Shown piece after piece: positions 52,498-62,300 of a stretch of 64,000 nucleotides of DNA. Below the pieces are notes generated by a model, which saw nothing but the letters and a program-made list of their open reading frames with translations, was not told the origin of the DNA and did no database searches. The position numbers and the translations under genes are program-made. Source of the DNA: Anaerolineales bacterium (lineage in GTDB: Bacteria; Chloroflexota; Anaerolineae; 4572-78; J111); the NCBI GenBank assembly GCA_015075405.1, contig JABTUK010000001.1, positions 1,550,001 to 1,614,000 of the forward strand, read 5' to 3'. The number at the start of each line of letters is the position of its first letter. The first letter of the stretch is position 1.

Positions 52498-53214
52498 ATG
52501 GCCACCCCAAAATATCGGCGCATTTTGTTAAAACTGGGCGGCGAGTCTTTAGCCGGAGAAGGTAACTTTGGAATTGACCCCGACGCCGCCGATTCATTGG
52601 CAGCGGTTATAAAATCAATCCTCGATTTGGGGGTTGAAATTGCCATTGTGCTGGGCGCTGGCAACTTATGGCGGGGGAAAGATGGTCTGGATCACGGTAT
52701 GGACCGGGCTACTGCCGACCATATGGGCATGCTGGCAACGGTGATGAACGCCCTGGCCCTGGCCGATGCGCTGGGGCGAATTGGCATCGAAACGCGAGTG
52801 CAAACGGCCATCGAGATGAAAGCCGTGGCTGAACCTTATATTCGCTTGCGGGCCATCCGTCACCTGGAAAAAGGTCGCGTGGTCATCTTGGGGGCCGGCA
52901 CGGGCAATCCTTACTTTACTACCGATACGGCCGCCGCTCTGCGAGCGATGGAGATAGACGCCGAACTGCTGGTCAAAGCCACCAAAGTGGATGGGGTGTA
53001 CAATACAGATCCTAAAGCTGACCCCAACGCCAAAAAATTTGATACCATCAGTTATATTGACGCCCTCAATATGGGTCTAAAAGTGATGGATGGGACGGCC
53101 TTGACCCTATGTATGGACAATCAAATGCCGATCATTGTTTTGAATTTGTGGGAAGCTAATAGTCTAAAGAGTGCGGTGCTGGGTGAGACGGTGGGCACCC
53201 TGGTTAGCTACTAA
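52498..53214 (+). CDS. pyrH: UMP kinase
   Basis: 238 residues. '[14 protein letters not shown]' (N-terminal phosphate-binding loop), '[13 protein letters not shown]', '[19 protein letters not shown]', '[22 protein letters not shown]' (split) and '[13 protein letters not shown]' are the bacterial UMP kinase motifs. Converts UMP to UDP for pyrimidine nucleotide synthesis. In the standard position between tsf and frr. Confidence 0.97.
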   Translation: MATPKYRRILLKLGGESLAGEGNFGIDPDAADSLAAVIKSILDLGVEIAIVLGAGNLWRGKDGLDHGMDRATADHMGMLATVMNALALADALGRIGIETRVQTAIEMKAVAEPYIRLRAIRHLEKGRVVILGAGTGNPYFTTDTAAALRAMEIDAELLVKATKVDGVYNTDPKADPNAKKFDTISYIDALNMGLKVMDGTALTLCMDNQMPIIVLNLWEANSLKSAVLGETVGTLVSY

Positions 53215-53219
53215 AGCGA

Positions 53220-53271
53220 GTAGCAGAGTAGCAGGCAGCAGGGCGCTGCTACCCTGTTACTTTGCTACTGT
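53220..53271 (+). repeat. Octamer hairpin, GTAGCAGR family
   Basis: Left: GTAGCAGA, GTAGCAGG, CAGCAGGG (53220-53243). Right: CGCTGCTACCCTGTTACTTTGCTACTG (53244-53270), complementary in 8-base steps. Between pyrH and frr; GGAGG of frr begins just after. Confidence 0.82.
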
Positions 53272-53288
53272 GGTATTGGAGGTAGAAC

Positions 53289-53846
53289 ATGATTAATGAT
53301 GTTTTGGCTGAAGCAAAAAAAGCAATGGACAAATCTGTTGAAGCGCTTCATACTGATTTGGCGGCCTTGCGCACGGGCCGTGCTTCAACCGGCCTGGTCA
53401 ATAAATTGCTGGTTGAATATTACGGCACGCCAACCATGTTACAAGAATTGGCTATGATTAGTGTGCCCGAACCGCAGTTGATTGCTATTCGCCCCTACGA
53501 CCCCGGGGCGCTTAAACACATCGAGCGCGCTATCATGCAGTCAGATTTGGGGATGACGCCCAACAATGACGGTAAGATTATTCGCTTACAGGTTCCCTCT
53601 TTGACTGAAGAACGCCGCCGTAATCTGGTCAAAACGGCGGCTAAACGGGTAGAGGAGGCCAGGGTGTCCATTCGCAATACCCGTCGCGATAAGTTAGAAG
53701 ATTTGCGTGAATTTGAAAAAGAAAAGATGATTTCTGAAGACGACTTTTATGCGGGCCGCGATCAATTGCAAAAGTTAACCGACGATTACATCAAAAAAGT
53801 TGACGAAATGGGCGCGGCCAAAGAAAAAGAGATCTTGGAAGTATAA
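53289..53846 (+). CDS. frr: Ribosome recycling factor
   Basis: 185 residues. 'AKKAMDKSVEALHTDLAALRTGRAS' (in two), 'EYYGTPTMLQELAMISVPEP', 'ALKHIERAI', 'VPSLTEERRRNLVKTAAKRVEEARVSIRNTRRD' (in two) are the conserved order of RRF. With EF-G it splits terminated ribosomes. A GGAGG site precedes the ATG. Directly upstream of uppS. Confidence 0.98.
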   Translation: MINDVLAEAKKAMDKSVEALHTDLAALRTGRASTGLVNKLLVEYYGTPTMLQELAMISVPEPQLIAIRPYDPGALKHIERAIMQSDLGMTPNNDGKIIRLQVPSLTEERRRNLVKTAAKRVEEARVSIRNTRRDKLEDLREFEKEKMISEDDFYAGRDQLQKLTDDYIKKVDEMGAAKEKEILEV

Positions 53847-53867
53847 TTATTGCGGATGTAAGCAAGG

Positions 53868-54614
53868 ATGGTCGAAATCGTTAAGGCTACCGAACCCGTA
53901 CCTGAAACTAAATATTTGCCCCTCCCGAACCCACCTTATCATGTCGGCATTATCATGGATGGCAACGGGCGCTGGGCAAAATCGCGCGGCAAAGCCCGGA
54001 TCGAAGGGCATAAGGCCGGAACCGAGAATCTGCGCCGTATTTTGGAGCATTCGGTTGAGTTTGGCGTCAAAATGTTAACCATTTATGCCTTCTCCACCGA
54101 AAACTGGAAACGTCCCCCCCTGGAAGTGATGGGGTTGATGAATATCCTTGAAAACGTCATTGACCGCGAGTTAATGGAACTGCATAAAAACGGGGTGCAA
54201 CTGCGCCATCTGGGTAAATTGGAAAAACTCAGGCCGGCCATTCGCGAAAAAGTCCAGCGGGCCATCGAGCTGACCAAAGACAATGACCGGCTCATTCTGA
54301 ACGTGGCCTTTAACTACGGGGGGCGGGATGAAATTGTCCAGGCGGTGCAGAATTTGATCCGGGATAACGTGAAGCCGGAAGATGTGACCGAAGACTTGTT
54401 AAGTAAATACATGTACACCGGCGCCTCACCTGACCCAGATTTGATTATTCGTACCAGCGGTGAGTTCCGCACCAGCAACTTTTTGATCTGGCAGGCCGCT
54501 TACGCCGAATATTATATTACTCCGGTCTATTGGCCCGATTTTGACAAAGACGAGTATTATAAAGCTTTGCATACCTTCAGCCAGCGCGAAAGGCGCTATG
54601 GGGACGCTAAGTAA
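53868..54614 (+). CDS. uppS: Isoprenyl (undecaprenyl) diphosphate synthase
   Basis: 248 residues. '[20 protein letters not shown]' contains the catalytic Asp in 'IMDGNGRW'; 'GHKAGTENL', '[14 protein letters not shown]', '[13 protein letters not shown]' and '[17 protein letters not shown]' complete the cis-prenyltransferase set. Makes the C55 lipid carrier for cell wall precursors. The start is 22 bases after the frr stop. A terminator follows (54642-54668). The usual cdsA is not next. Confidence 0.97.
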   Translation: MVEIVKATEPVPETKYLPLPNPPYHVGIIMDGNGRWAKSRGKARIEGHKAGTENLRRILEHSVEFGVKMLTIYAFSTENWKRPPLEVMGLMNILENVIDRELMELHKNGVQLRHLGKLEKLRPAIREKVQRAIELTKDNDRLILNVAFNYGGRDEIVQAVQNLIRDNVKPEDVTEDLLSKYMYTGASPDPDLIIRTSGEFRTSNFLIWQAAYAEYYITPVYWPDFDKDEYYKALHTFSQRERRYGDAK

Positions 54615-54641
54615 ATTAGCATTATTGACAGAGTAAAGAGA

Positions 54642-54668
54642 AATCTCCGATTACTCGGAGATTTTTTA
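54642..54668 (+). terminator. Intrinsic terminator after uppS
   Basis: AATCTCCGA (54642-54650) and TCGGAGATT (54655-54663) form a 9-bp stem with a TTAC loop, followed by TTTTT. Confidence 0.88.
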
Positions 54669-54747
54669 TTTTTACCAATTGACAATCAAAAGATTCAGTT
54701 TACGCTTATCAGTAATTATTTTTTGCCCGGCCAACGAGAGAACGACC

Positions 54748-56265
54748 ATGATCGAAGCTATTCAACAGGTTATTAAACCGCATGATAAATATCAAATGGA
54801 AATCAAGCTGGACTATCAGGTTTTGCCTGGCCAGCAAACTCATTATCAGATTTCAACCTATATTTTTGTGCCGCAAAGCCTGGGCATCGCGCCGAGTACG
54901 TATAGCAAGGCTGAATTTTATCGGGACATGCAGAACTACATCCGCTTAAAAACGCCGGCGCTCATTTTACGTGAATTTACCAAAAAAGGGGTTAGCTCGC
55001 CGCTGATAGCCCTGGAAAAAACCCTCACTTCTAAAAACTGGACAGGTGAGCCGGCCGACCGCGACCACTTAATTAATAACTTTAAATTTTTAAGCGCCAT
55101 GCTCAAAAGCGCCATTCGAGAACACTTCAACCTGATCCAGAAACGGATAGCCGAAGCGCCCCCACACAGTAAAGTTAATCTGCTGATTCACAACTTGGTC
55201 GAGGAGTTTTTGGTTGAGACCAAACATATCACCGACAAATATCGCTCTTTTTACCCGGCTTTTAATCTGCCCAATGTGGACGAGCAGCTCTTTGCCGCTT
55301 ACAAGTTAACCGATGAGTCCCTCAGCCTCTTGATTGAAGAAAGCGCTGTAGAAATGTTTCAAATCGTCGAGGCTTACCTGAAAAAAAGTGATAAGATAGA
55401 TTACAAGCAAAAATTAAGCGAACGGGTTGAGTGCGAAACCAAGCACCGCCGTTCGCGGGGCTATCATTCGGTGTTGAAGGAAGGGGATGATAATGAGGAG
55501 TATGCCTTCAGAGCGTCGGTGCTGAAAAAGTATGCCTCCAGTGTGCTGTATTTATCCACCGCCGTCCGGCGTGAGGGCGTGGGCCTGGAGCATTTTCTTT
55601 TTGCGGTTGCCGCCGGCCTGTCTATGGTTTTTGCTACCGTTGTCGCTTTTTATTTTCAGCAACAATACGGCCAGTTGACTTTTCCCTTTTTTATCGCCCT
55701 GGTGGTCGGTTATATGTTCAAGGACCGTATCAAAGAAGTGGGCCGGCAGTGGTTTGCAGGCTTTCTACAAAATATTCTCTACGACCGCCGCACCGTTATC
55801 CGTACCCAGGACGGCCGGCATAAATTGGGTATTTTGCGCGAAAAAGTGTCGTTTGTGGCCGAAAAGGATGTGCCCAAGCCGATTCTCAAGGCCAGAAACC
55901 GCGATCAATTTACCGATTTGGATAATGATGGCCAGGGTGAATACATCATCTGCTACGCCAAAGATATTGTGTTGTTTGCTACGGCCTTTGAAGAGGCTTT
56001 TGCCGACGTGCCGGAGATCACCGGCATCAACGACATCCTGCGCTATGATATTCGCGCTTATCTCCGCAAAATGGGTGAGCCGGTAGAGCCACGCCATTAT
56101 TTAGAAGCGGGCCAGCTCAAAACCCTGGCTTGCCACAAAGTCTACCACCTGAATTTTATTTCTCGCTACCGCTCGATCAAGCCTGAAAAGGGGAAATTAG
56201 ACCGCCATCTGCGCTTGGTATTAAACCGCGAGGGGATTAAGCGGGTTGAACACGTGCCGGTGTAA
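54748..56265 (+). CDS. Membrane protein of unknown function
   Basis: 505 residues from ATG at 54748. The first 270 residues are soluble and mostly helical; two or three membrane helices lie at about 290-335 ('FLFAVAAGLSMVFATVVAFY', 'FFIALVVGYMF'); and about 170 residues follow on the other side ('RDQFTDLDNDGQGEYIICYA'). The C-terminal 'DLDNDGQG' looks like a calcium-type loop. I do not recognise a family. Probably a conserved protein, given its length and codon pattern. Confidence 0.7.
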   Translation: MIEAIQQVIKPHDKYQMEIKLDYQVLPGQQTHYQISTYIFVPQSLGIAPSTYSKAEFYRDMQNYIRLKTPALILREFTKKGVSSPLIALEKTLTSKNWTGEPADRDHLINNFKFLSAMLKSAIREHFNLIQKRIAEAPPHSKVNLLIHNLVEEFLVETKHITDKYRSFYPAFNLPNVDEQLFAAYKLTDESLSLLIEESAVEMFQIVEAYLKKSDKIDYKQKLSERVECETKHRRSRGYHSVLKEGDDNEEYAFRASVLKKYASSVLYLSTAVRREGVGLEHFLFAVAAGLSMVFATVVAFYFQQQYGQLTFPFFIALVVGYMFKDRIKEVGRQWFAGFLQNILYDRRTVIRTQDGRHKLGILREKVSFVAEKDVPKPILKARNRDQFTDLDNDGQGEYIICYAKDIVLFATAFEEAFADVPEITGINDILRYDIRAYLRKMGEPVEPRHYLEAGQLKTLACHKVYHLNFISRYRSIKPEKGKLDRHLRLVLNREGIKRVEHVPV

Positions 56266-56301
56266 CTCTAAAATTCTTGTGACCATATTCAAAGGTGAAT
56301 T

Positions 56302-57429
56302 ATGTCCATTCGTGATCGTTTCCCCATTTTACAAAAGAAGGTTTATCTCAATAGCTGCTCGCAAGGCGCGCTTTCGATTGATGTGAGGCAGGCCTACGAG
56401 GCTTATTTGCGCGATTGGGACGAAAAAGGCTCGCCCTGGGAGGTGTGGGTCGAGCGAGGGGAGGCAGCGCGGCAGGCTTTCGCTGGGCTGGTCAACGCAG
56501 AGCCGGATGAGGTGGCGGTCTGCACCTCGGTCTCAGCCGGGGTGAGCGCCCTGGCCAGCGCCCTGGATTTTAGCGGCGAGCGCAACAAGGTGGTCATCAG
56601 CGATTTTGAGTTTCCAACCATCGGCCAAATCTGGCATGCCCAGGAGAAGCGTGGGGCTAAAGTGGTCCATGTGCCTGCCGCCGGCAATATCATCCCCACC
56701 GAACGCTTTGCCGAAGCCATTGACGAGCGCACCAAAATCGTCTCCATCACTCACATCTGTTATCGCAACGGCTCACGGCTCGACGTACCGGCCATCATCG
56801 AGCTGGCTCACCAAAAAGGGGCGCTGGTGCTGCTTGACAGCTATCAAGCCCTGGGAACTTTCCAAATTGACGTAAAGACGTTGAACGTAGACTTTCTAGC
56901 CGGGGGAACGCTAAAATATCTGCTGGCTTCTTCCGGGCTGGCTTATCTGTACGTCCGCCAGAACCTTATCCCAACCTTGCAGCCGACCAGCCTCGGCTGG
57001 TTCTCGCAGGCCAATATTTTTGCGATGGATAGTTACGCCAACACGCCTTCGCCCACCGCTCGCCGCTTCGAGGCCGGTTCGCCGCCGGTGCCGAATATCT
57101 ACGCCGGGGTGGCCGGGATTAACCTGATTCAATCTATTGGCTTGGGGAAAATAGAAGTCCATTTGCGCGACATCACCGGGGCTATCAAGGAGGGAGCAAT
57201 GCAGCGCGGCTTCACCTTGGTTTCGCCGGTTGACCCTGCCCGGCACGGCGCGTTGATTACCCTGCGCTCGCACGACGTGACCCAACTGGTCAAGCGGCTG
57301 GAAGAGGATGGCATCATCACTTCTAGCCGAGATGATAACCTGCGTATTTCTCCCCACATCTACAACAACCTGGCCGATGTGGATCGGCTGCTGGATTGTC
57401 TGACCAAGCATAGGGAATTGCTGGTGTGA
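56302..57429 (+). CDS. Class V aminotransferase (cysteine desulfurase-like)
   Basis: 375 residues. 'VYLNSCSQGALS' at the start, 'AVCTSVSAGVSALASAL' (PLP phosphate loop), 'VSITHICYRNGSRLDVPAII', 'LVLLDSYQALG' (PLP-Asp), and the PLP lysine in 'VDFLAGGTLKYLLASSG' are all present. The family includes SufS, kynureninase and isopenicillin-N epimerase, so the substrate is open. No Suf/Isc genes are near, making a desulfurase role uncertain. A repeat hairpin follows at 57509. Confidence 0.88.
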   Translation: MSIRDRFPILQKKVYLNSCSQGALSIDVRQAYEAYLRDWDEKGSPWEVWVERGEAARQAFAGLVNAEPDEVAVCTSVSAGVSALASALDFSGERNKVVISDFEFPTIGQIWHAQEKRGAKVVHVPAAGNIIPTERFAEAIDERTKIVSITHICYRNGSRLDVPAIIELAHQKGALVLLDSYQALGTFQIDVKTLNVDFLAGGTLKYLLASSGLAYLYVRQNLIPTLQPTSLGWFSQANIFAMDSYANTPSPTARRFEAGSPPVPNIYAGVAGINLIQSIGLGKIEVHLRDITGAIKEGAMQRGFTLVSPVDPARHGALITLRSHDVTQLVKRLEEDGIITSSRDDNLRISPHIYNNLADVDRLLDCLTKHRELLV

Positions 57430-57508
57430 AGTCAGAGGGAAGCAACTCTTTGTGCGTTTGTGCGTATAGTTAATATAGTTCTCTAGAAAAGTTTTCGCCA
57501 CTGAAACA

Positions 57509-57564
57509 GGTAGCAAGGTAGCATGTAGCAGGCCATAAGTTTGCTACCTTGCTACCTGCTACCT
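57509..57564 (+). repeat. Octamer hairpin, GGTAGCAA family
   Basis: Left: GGTAGCAA, GGTAGCAT, GTAGCAGG (57509-57532). Right: TTGCTACC, TTGCTACC, TGCTACC (57541-57563). Matches the tract at 14114. Confidence 0.87.
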
Positions 57565-57658
57565 TGATTGTTGGGAAAGAATTTTTCTGGACACCTATAG
57601 TAAAACGTAAAGTGAAATCCTGTTTGGTTTCGGCTTGCCCAGGTTAGGAGGAATGGTT

Positions 57659-58645
57659 ATGAAAGCGATTATATACACCAAATATGGCCCCCCCGATGTT
57701 CTTGAACTAAAAGAGGTAGCAAAACCTACGCCAAAGGACGATGAGGTTTTGGTCAAAATCCATGCAGCCTCCGTCAATGCGGCTGACTGGCATCTGCTGA
57801 CCGCCGACATATTTTTGGTTCGGCTAATGGGGATGGGGTTGTTCAAACCCAAAAATACGATTCTCGGCGCCGATATAGCCGGGCGGATTGAAGCGGTTGG
57901 CAGAAACGTCAAGCAGTTTCAGCCGGGTGATGAGGTCTTTGGGGATATCTCTGAGTGTGGTTGGGGCGGTTTTGCTGAATATGTCTGCGCGCGTGAAGAT
58001 GCGTTGGCCTTGAAACCGGCCAAATTGACCTTCGAGGAAGCGGCGGCTGTACCTCTGGCGGCAATCACCGCCTTGCAGGGCCTGCGCGATAACGGACAGA
58101 TTCAGCCCGGCCAAAAGGTTTTGATTAATGGCGCGTCGGGTGGGGTAGGTACGTTTGCCGTGCAGCTTGCCAAATCATTCGGGGCTGAAGTTACGGCTGT
58201 GTGCAGCACGGGGAAGTTGGATATGGTGCGCTCGCTGGGGGCAGACCATATTATTGATTACACTCAAGAAGATTTTACCCAAAACGGAAAGCAGTATGAC
58301 TTGATTCTGGCGGCAAACGGTTATCATCCGCTTTCAGCCTATAAGCGGGCCTTATCGCCCCAGGGTATTTATGTGATGGCCGGAGGTTCCATGGCTCAAA
58401 TGTTTCAGGCCCTGCTGCTGGGCGCTTGGATGTCGGAAAGGGGCGGTAAGAAACTGGGGGCTTTGACGGCGAAAGCGAACCAAAAAGATTTGCTGATTAT
58501 CAAAGAGCTTCTAGAAGAGGGTCAAGTTGTACCGGTAATAGATAGATGTTACCCCCTGAGTGATACTGCCGAAGCGCTCCGCTATCTTGGGCAGGGGCAT
58601 GCTCGAGGCAAGGTTGTCATCACCATGGGGCAAAACGGCAAATGA
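57659..58645 (+). CDS. Zinc-free MDR-family oxidoreductase (quinone/alcohol dehydrogenase-like)
   Basis: 328 residues from ATG at 57659 with AGGAGG 7 bases upstream. 'MKAIIYTKYGPPDVL', 'KPTPKDDEVLVKIHAASVNAADW' (in two), 'GADIAGRIEAVG', 'VLINGASGGVGTFAVQLAK' (nucleotide-binding loop) and 'TAVCSTGKLDMVRSLGAD' are the NAD(P)H:quinone oxidoreductase-like MDR pattern without structural zinc cysteines. Probably reduces quinones or enones with NADPH. A truncated paralogue follows 39 bases later. Confidence 0.92.
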   Translation: MKAIIYTKYGPPDVLELKEVAKPTPKDDEVLVKIHAASVNAADWHLLTADIFLVRLMGMGLFKPKNTILGADIAGRIEAVGRNVKQFQPGDEVFGDISECGWGGFAEYVCAREDALALKPAKLTFEEAAAVPLAAITALQGLRDNGQIQPGQKVLINGASGGVGTFAVQLAKSFGAEVTAVCSTGKLDMVRSLGADHIIDYTQEDFTQNGKQYDLILAANGYHPLSAYKRALSPQGIYVMAGGSMAQMFQALLLGAWMSERGGKKLGALTAKANQKDLLIIKELLEEGQVVPVIDRCYPLSDTAEALRYLGQGHARGKVVITMGQNGK

Positions 58646-58684
58646 CCAATAAGAGATGCTTGTCGGTGAATTTGGAGAAAACTC

Positions 58685-59041
58685 ATGAAAGCGATAGTTT
58701 ACACGGAATACGGGCCACCGGAGGTTCTTCAGCTTAAGGAAGTAGCCAAACCTACCCCCAAGGACAATGAACTCCTGATAAGGGTATCTGCCACCTCGGT
58801 AAATTACGGGGATCTTGTGGCGAGAAATTTTAAGGCAATCTCTCCTCAAAAATTCAATATGCCTTTCCTTTTCTGGTTCTTGGCCAAAATATTTTTTGGT
58901 TTCAGAAAGCCAAAGATAAATAGAACAACAAAACCCAACCATTCAAGCGTCATTGCGAGGCTATTGCATCGGCTGAACAGCAATAAACTGGCTCATCAAC
59001 CGGCGTTTCTTTTTCTCTACTGCTGCCAAAAAAGCTTCTGA
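58685..59041 (+). pseudogene. Truncated paralogue of the MDR oxidoreductase
   Basis: The frame opens 'MKAIVYTEYGPPEVLQLKEV', 'AKPTPKDNELLIRVSATSVN', very close to the gene just upstream, and continues homologous to 'FWFLAKIFFGFRKPKINRT' (about codon 80). After that the sequence has no family resemblance and ends at TGA 59041. The nucleotide-binding and catalytic domains are missing. The tail overlaps an antisense small gene and a CGTCATTGCGAGG repeat word (58951). A tandem duplication that was truncated by deletion or insertion. Confidence 0.85.
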
Positions 59042-59168
59042 CCTTCTGCCACAGTTTTATTCTTCCGTTGTCGCCGTTGAATTGTCGAATTAATCGCGCT
59101 TCTTCAGCCTCGCGCAGCAAATCCTTGCTATGCTCCTGAGCCATCATTATATCTTTCCAACTCATCAT
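58950..59168 (-). CDS. Small protein, unknown function
   Basis: 72 residues from tandem ATGs at 59168/59165 with AGGGGG upstream. 'MSWKDIMMAQEHSKDLLREA', 'EEARLIRQ' is amphipathic and basic. The C-terminal codons are supplied by the CGTCATTGCGAGG repeat. I do not know the family. Confidence 0.5.
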   Translation of the reverse strand: MMSWKDIMMAQEHSKDLLREAEEARLIRQFNGDNGRIKLWQKVRSFFGSSREKETPVDEPVYCCSADAIASQ

Positions 59169-59283
59169 GGATACCCCCTGTATTGCACTAAAAACCACTT
59201 TTCTCCAGTGTACCTCTCTTCCGTCTCACAGAAGTCCCAGGTAGCGTCCCAAAAAGCGTCCCACCAGCGTGATTACGCGTCTA

Positions 59284-59321
59284 ATCTCGTTCCCAAACTC
59301 AGTTTGGGAACGAGATTTTTA
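59284..59321 (+). repeat. Perfect CTCGTTCCCAAACT palindrome with T-run
   Basis: ATCTCGTTCCCAAACT (59284-59299) and AGTTTGGGAACGAGAT (59301-59316) are perfect 16-base arms around one C, followed by TTTTT. I know this palindrome as common in environmental bacterial genomes. It may terminate plus-strand transcription from the truncated oxidoreductase. Confidence 0.85.
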
Positions 59322-59395
59322 GAAAGCGTCTCACCGGCATGGTTGCACTTTTGTTCTATTTTCAGTAAAATAACGGTTCAGGAGGAACTGTTCGC

Positions 59396-62300
59396 GTGTC
59401 TCGTCTGGCGCTGTTTTTGCTTGGCCCGCCGCGGATCGAAGTGGACGGCGCGCCGGTTGAAATTAATCGCCGTAAAGTGGTCGCCCTGCTGGTTTATCTG
59501 GCCGTTACCGGCGAAACCCACACTCGTGACGCTCTGGCGACCCTGTTCTGGCCCGATAACGACCAGACCCAGGCGCGCGCTGCGCTGCGTCGGGCGCTGT
59601 CGGTGCTGAATCAACATCTGGGCGATTGGTTGGAGATTGACCGGGAGATGGTCGGCCTCAAGCCAGGGGCCGAAGTTTGGCTGGACGTTGAGTGTTTCAA
59701 TAATCTGACCATTACTAGCCTTAAACGGGAAACAGACCTTGCCCCGGCTGACCTGGAGCAACTCGCTGAAGCGGCCGGCCTCTATCGTGACGATTTTCTG
59801 GCCGGCTTCACCCTGCGCGACTGCCCCAGCTTTGACGAGTGGCAGTTCTTTCAAAGTGAAAGGCTGCGCCAAAAGCTGGCCGCTGTGCTGGAACGATTGG
59901 CCGACGCCTACAGCCGCCGCTATGAGTTTGAGCCGGCCATTGCTTATGCCCGGCGCTGGCTGTTACTGGACCCGCTGCACGAGCCGGCCCATCGCCAATT
60001 GATGAGCCTTTATCTGGCCACCAATCAGCGCGCCGCAGCCTTGCGCCAGTACCGGGAATGTACCCGCATATTGGAGCAGGAGTTGGGGATAGCCCCCACG
60101 CCGGAGACGGCTGCTTTATACGAGACTATTCGCAATGATGCAGGGGAGCAAGGGAGCAGGGGGGCAGGGGAGAACCAAAAACCCCAAAACCTCTCCCCTG
60201 CGCCTATGCGCCTCCGCTCCCCTGCCCCCTGGTCCGAAGTCAATGATACCATCTTTGTTGCCCGCGAAAAGGAACTAGCCCAACTAAATCGCTTTCTTGA
60301 AACGGCGCTGAGCGGCGAAGGACAGGTGGCCCTTATTGTGGGCGAGACCGGCAGCGGCAAAACGGCGCTGCTCCACGAGTTTGCCAGGCAAGCCCAGGTC
60401 AACCAGCCCGATTTGATGGTGGTTCTGGGCAATAACAACGCCTATACCGGCGTCGGCGACCCCTACCTGCCGTTTCGAGAAGTGCTGGGCCTGCTCAGCG
60501 GCGATGTCCAGACGACCGGTTCTCGAAGCATTATCAGCCCGGAAAATGCCCGCCGCCTGCGCCAGTTCCAGCCTGTGGCGGGCCAGATTCTGGCCGAGTT
60601 GGGACCCGACCTGCTGGTTCACTTTATGCCCGGTTTGGTTCCGGCTGTTCAAGCCGTTTCCGGTTCACTGGTCTCAAAAAAGATCGGGCGAATTGAGCCT
60701 GGCAACGGCGTAGCCCCGGCGGAGCAGCGGGATTTGTTTGAGCAGTTCAGCAATGTGCTGCGGGCTGTGGCCCAACACCGGCCGCTTCTGCTGGCCCTGG
60801 ATGATTTGCAGTGGGCCGATACGGCTTCGCTCAATTTATTATTCCATCTGGGGCGACGTTTGGAAGGCAGTCGCATCCTGCTGGCGCTGACCTACCGGCC
60901 CAGTGACGTGGCTTTGGGGCGTCCCTCGTCCTTCCCTGGCGCTGCCGGCCAGTTTGAGCGCCACCCCCTGGAGCCGGTCATCAATGAACTCAAGCGCCGC
61001 TATGGCCAGGTAGAGTTGGATCTGAGCCAGGGCATGAGCCGCCGTTTTGTCGAGGCTTTTTTAGACACGCAGCCCAATGAGTTAGGGCCGGAATTTAGGG
61101 CCGCGCTGTATCAAAAGACCCAGGGCCACCCCCTCTTTACCATCGAACTGCTGCGCGACATGCAAGAGCGGGCAGACCTGATTAAAAATGAACAGGGCCG
61201 CTGGGTGGAAGGGCGCAGTATCCGCTGGGATAGCCTGCCAGCCCGTGCTGAAGCGGTCATCGCCGAGCGAATTGACCGGCTGGAGCCGGAGTTGCGTGAA
61301 ATTCTGGCGGTTGCCAGCGTGGAAGGCAGGGATTTTACCGCCCAGGTTATAGCCCGGTTATTGCAGTTGCCGGAACGCCAGGCCCTGCGCCTCCTCTCGC
61401 AAGAATTGGAAAAACGCCATCAATTGGTGCGAGAAACGGGCGAACTGCGGGTGGGCAGCCAGCGTCTGTCGCGCTATCAATTTACCCACGCCCTGTTTCA
61501 GCAATACCTGTACCAGCAACTCAGCGCCGGAGAGCGGCGGTTGTGGCATCGCGAACTGGCGGCAGCGCTGGCCGAACTTTACGCCGAAGACAGGGAAACC
61601 ATCACCGTCCAGTTGGCCCATCATTACACCGAAGCCGGGCAGACTGGCCAGGCCATTGATTATTTATTGGCCGGGGGCGACCGGGCGCGCGATTTGTACG
61701 CCCACCAGGAAGCTGCCGATTTTTACCGCCGGGCGTTGGTGTTCCTCAAAGAGCAGGGCGTCGCCGGGCGCGAACGGGCGGCCCGCACGCTGATGAAACT
61801 GGGGCTGACCCACCACCAGGCTTTTGATTTTAAGCAAGCCCGCCAGGCGTATGATGAAGGCTTTGCCCTCTGGCAGTGGACAGGCGGCAGCCGGCCGGCC
61901 TCGCCGCCCGCGCCCCACCCTCTCAGATTAATCAACGCCCACGATCCCCGTACCCTCGATCCCTCGACTGCGGGAGATGTCCGCTCGGTTTATGTGATTG
62001 ACCAGCTTTTTAGCGGCCTGCTGGCTTTGAACCCGGAATTGGATGTAGTGCCCGAAATTGCCCGCAGTTGGGAAGTTTTGGAGGGTGGGCTTACTTATGT
62101 TTTTCATCTGCGCGACGATGCCACCTGGAGCGATGGCCGGCCGGTCACGGCGGCCGATTTTGTCTGTGGCTGGCAGCGGGCGCTCCATCCGGCTACAGCA
62201 GCCATCCCCAGCCTGTTGTACGATGTGCGCGGCGCGCGGGCCTTCTACCAGGGTGAAATCAATGATCCTCACTGCCTGGGGGTGCGCGCCCTTGATCCGG

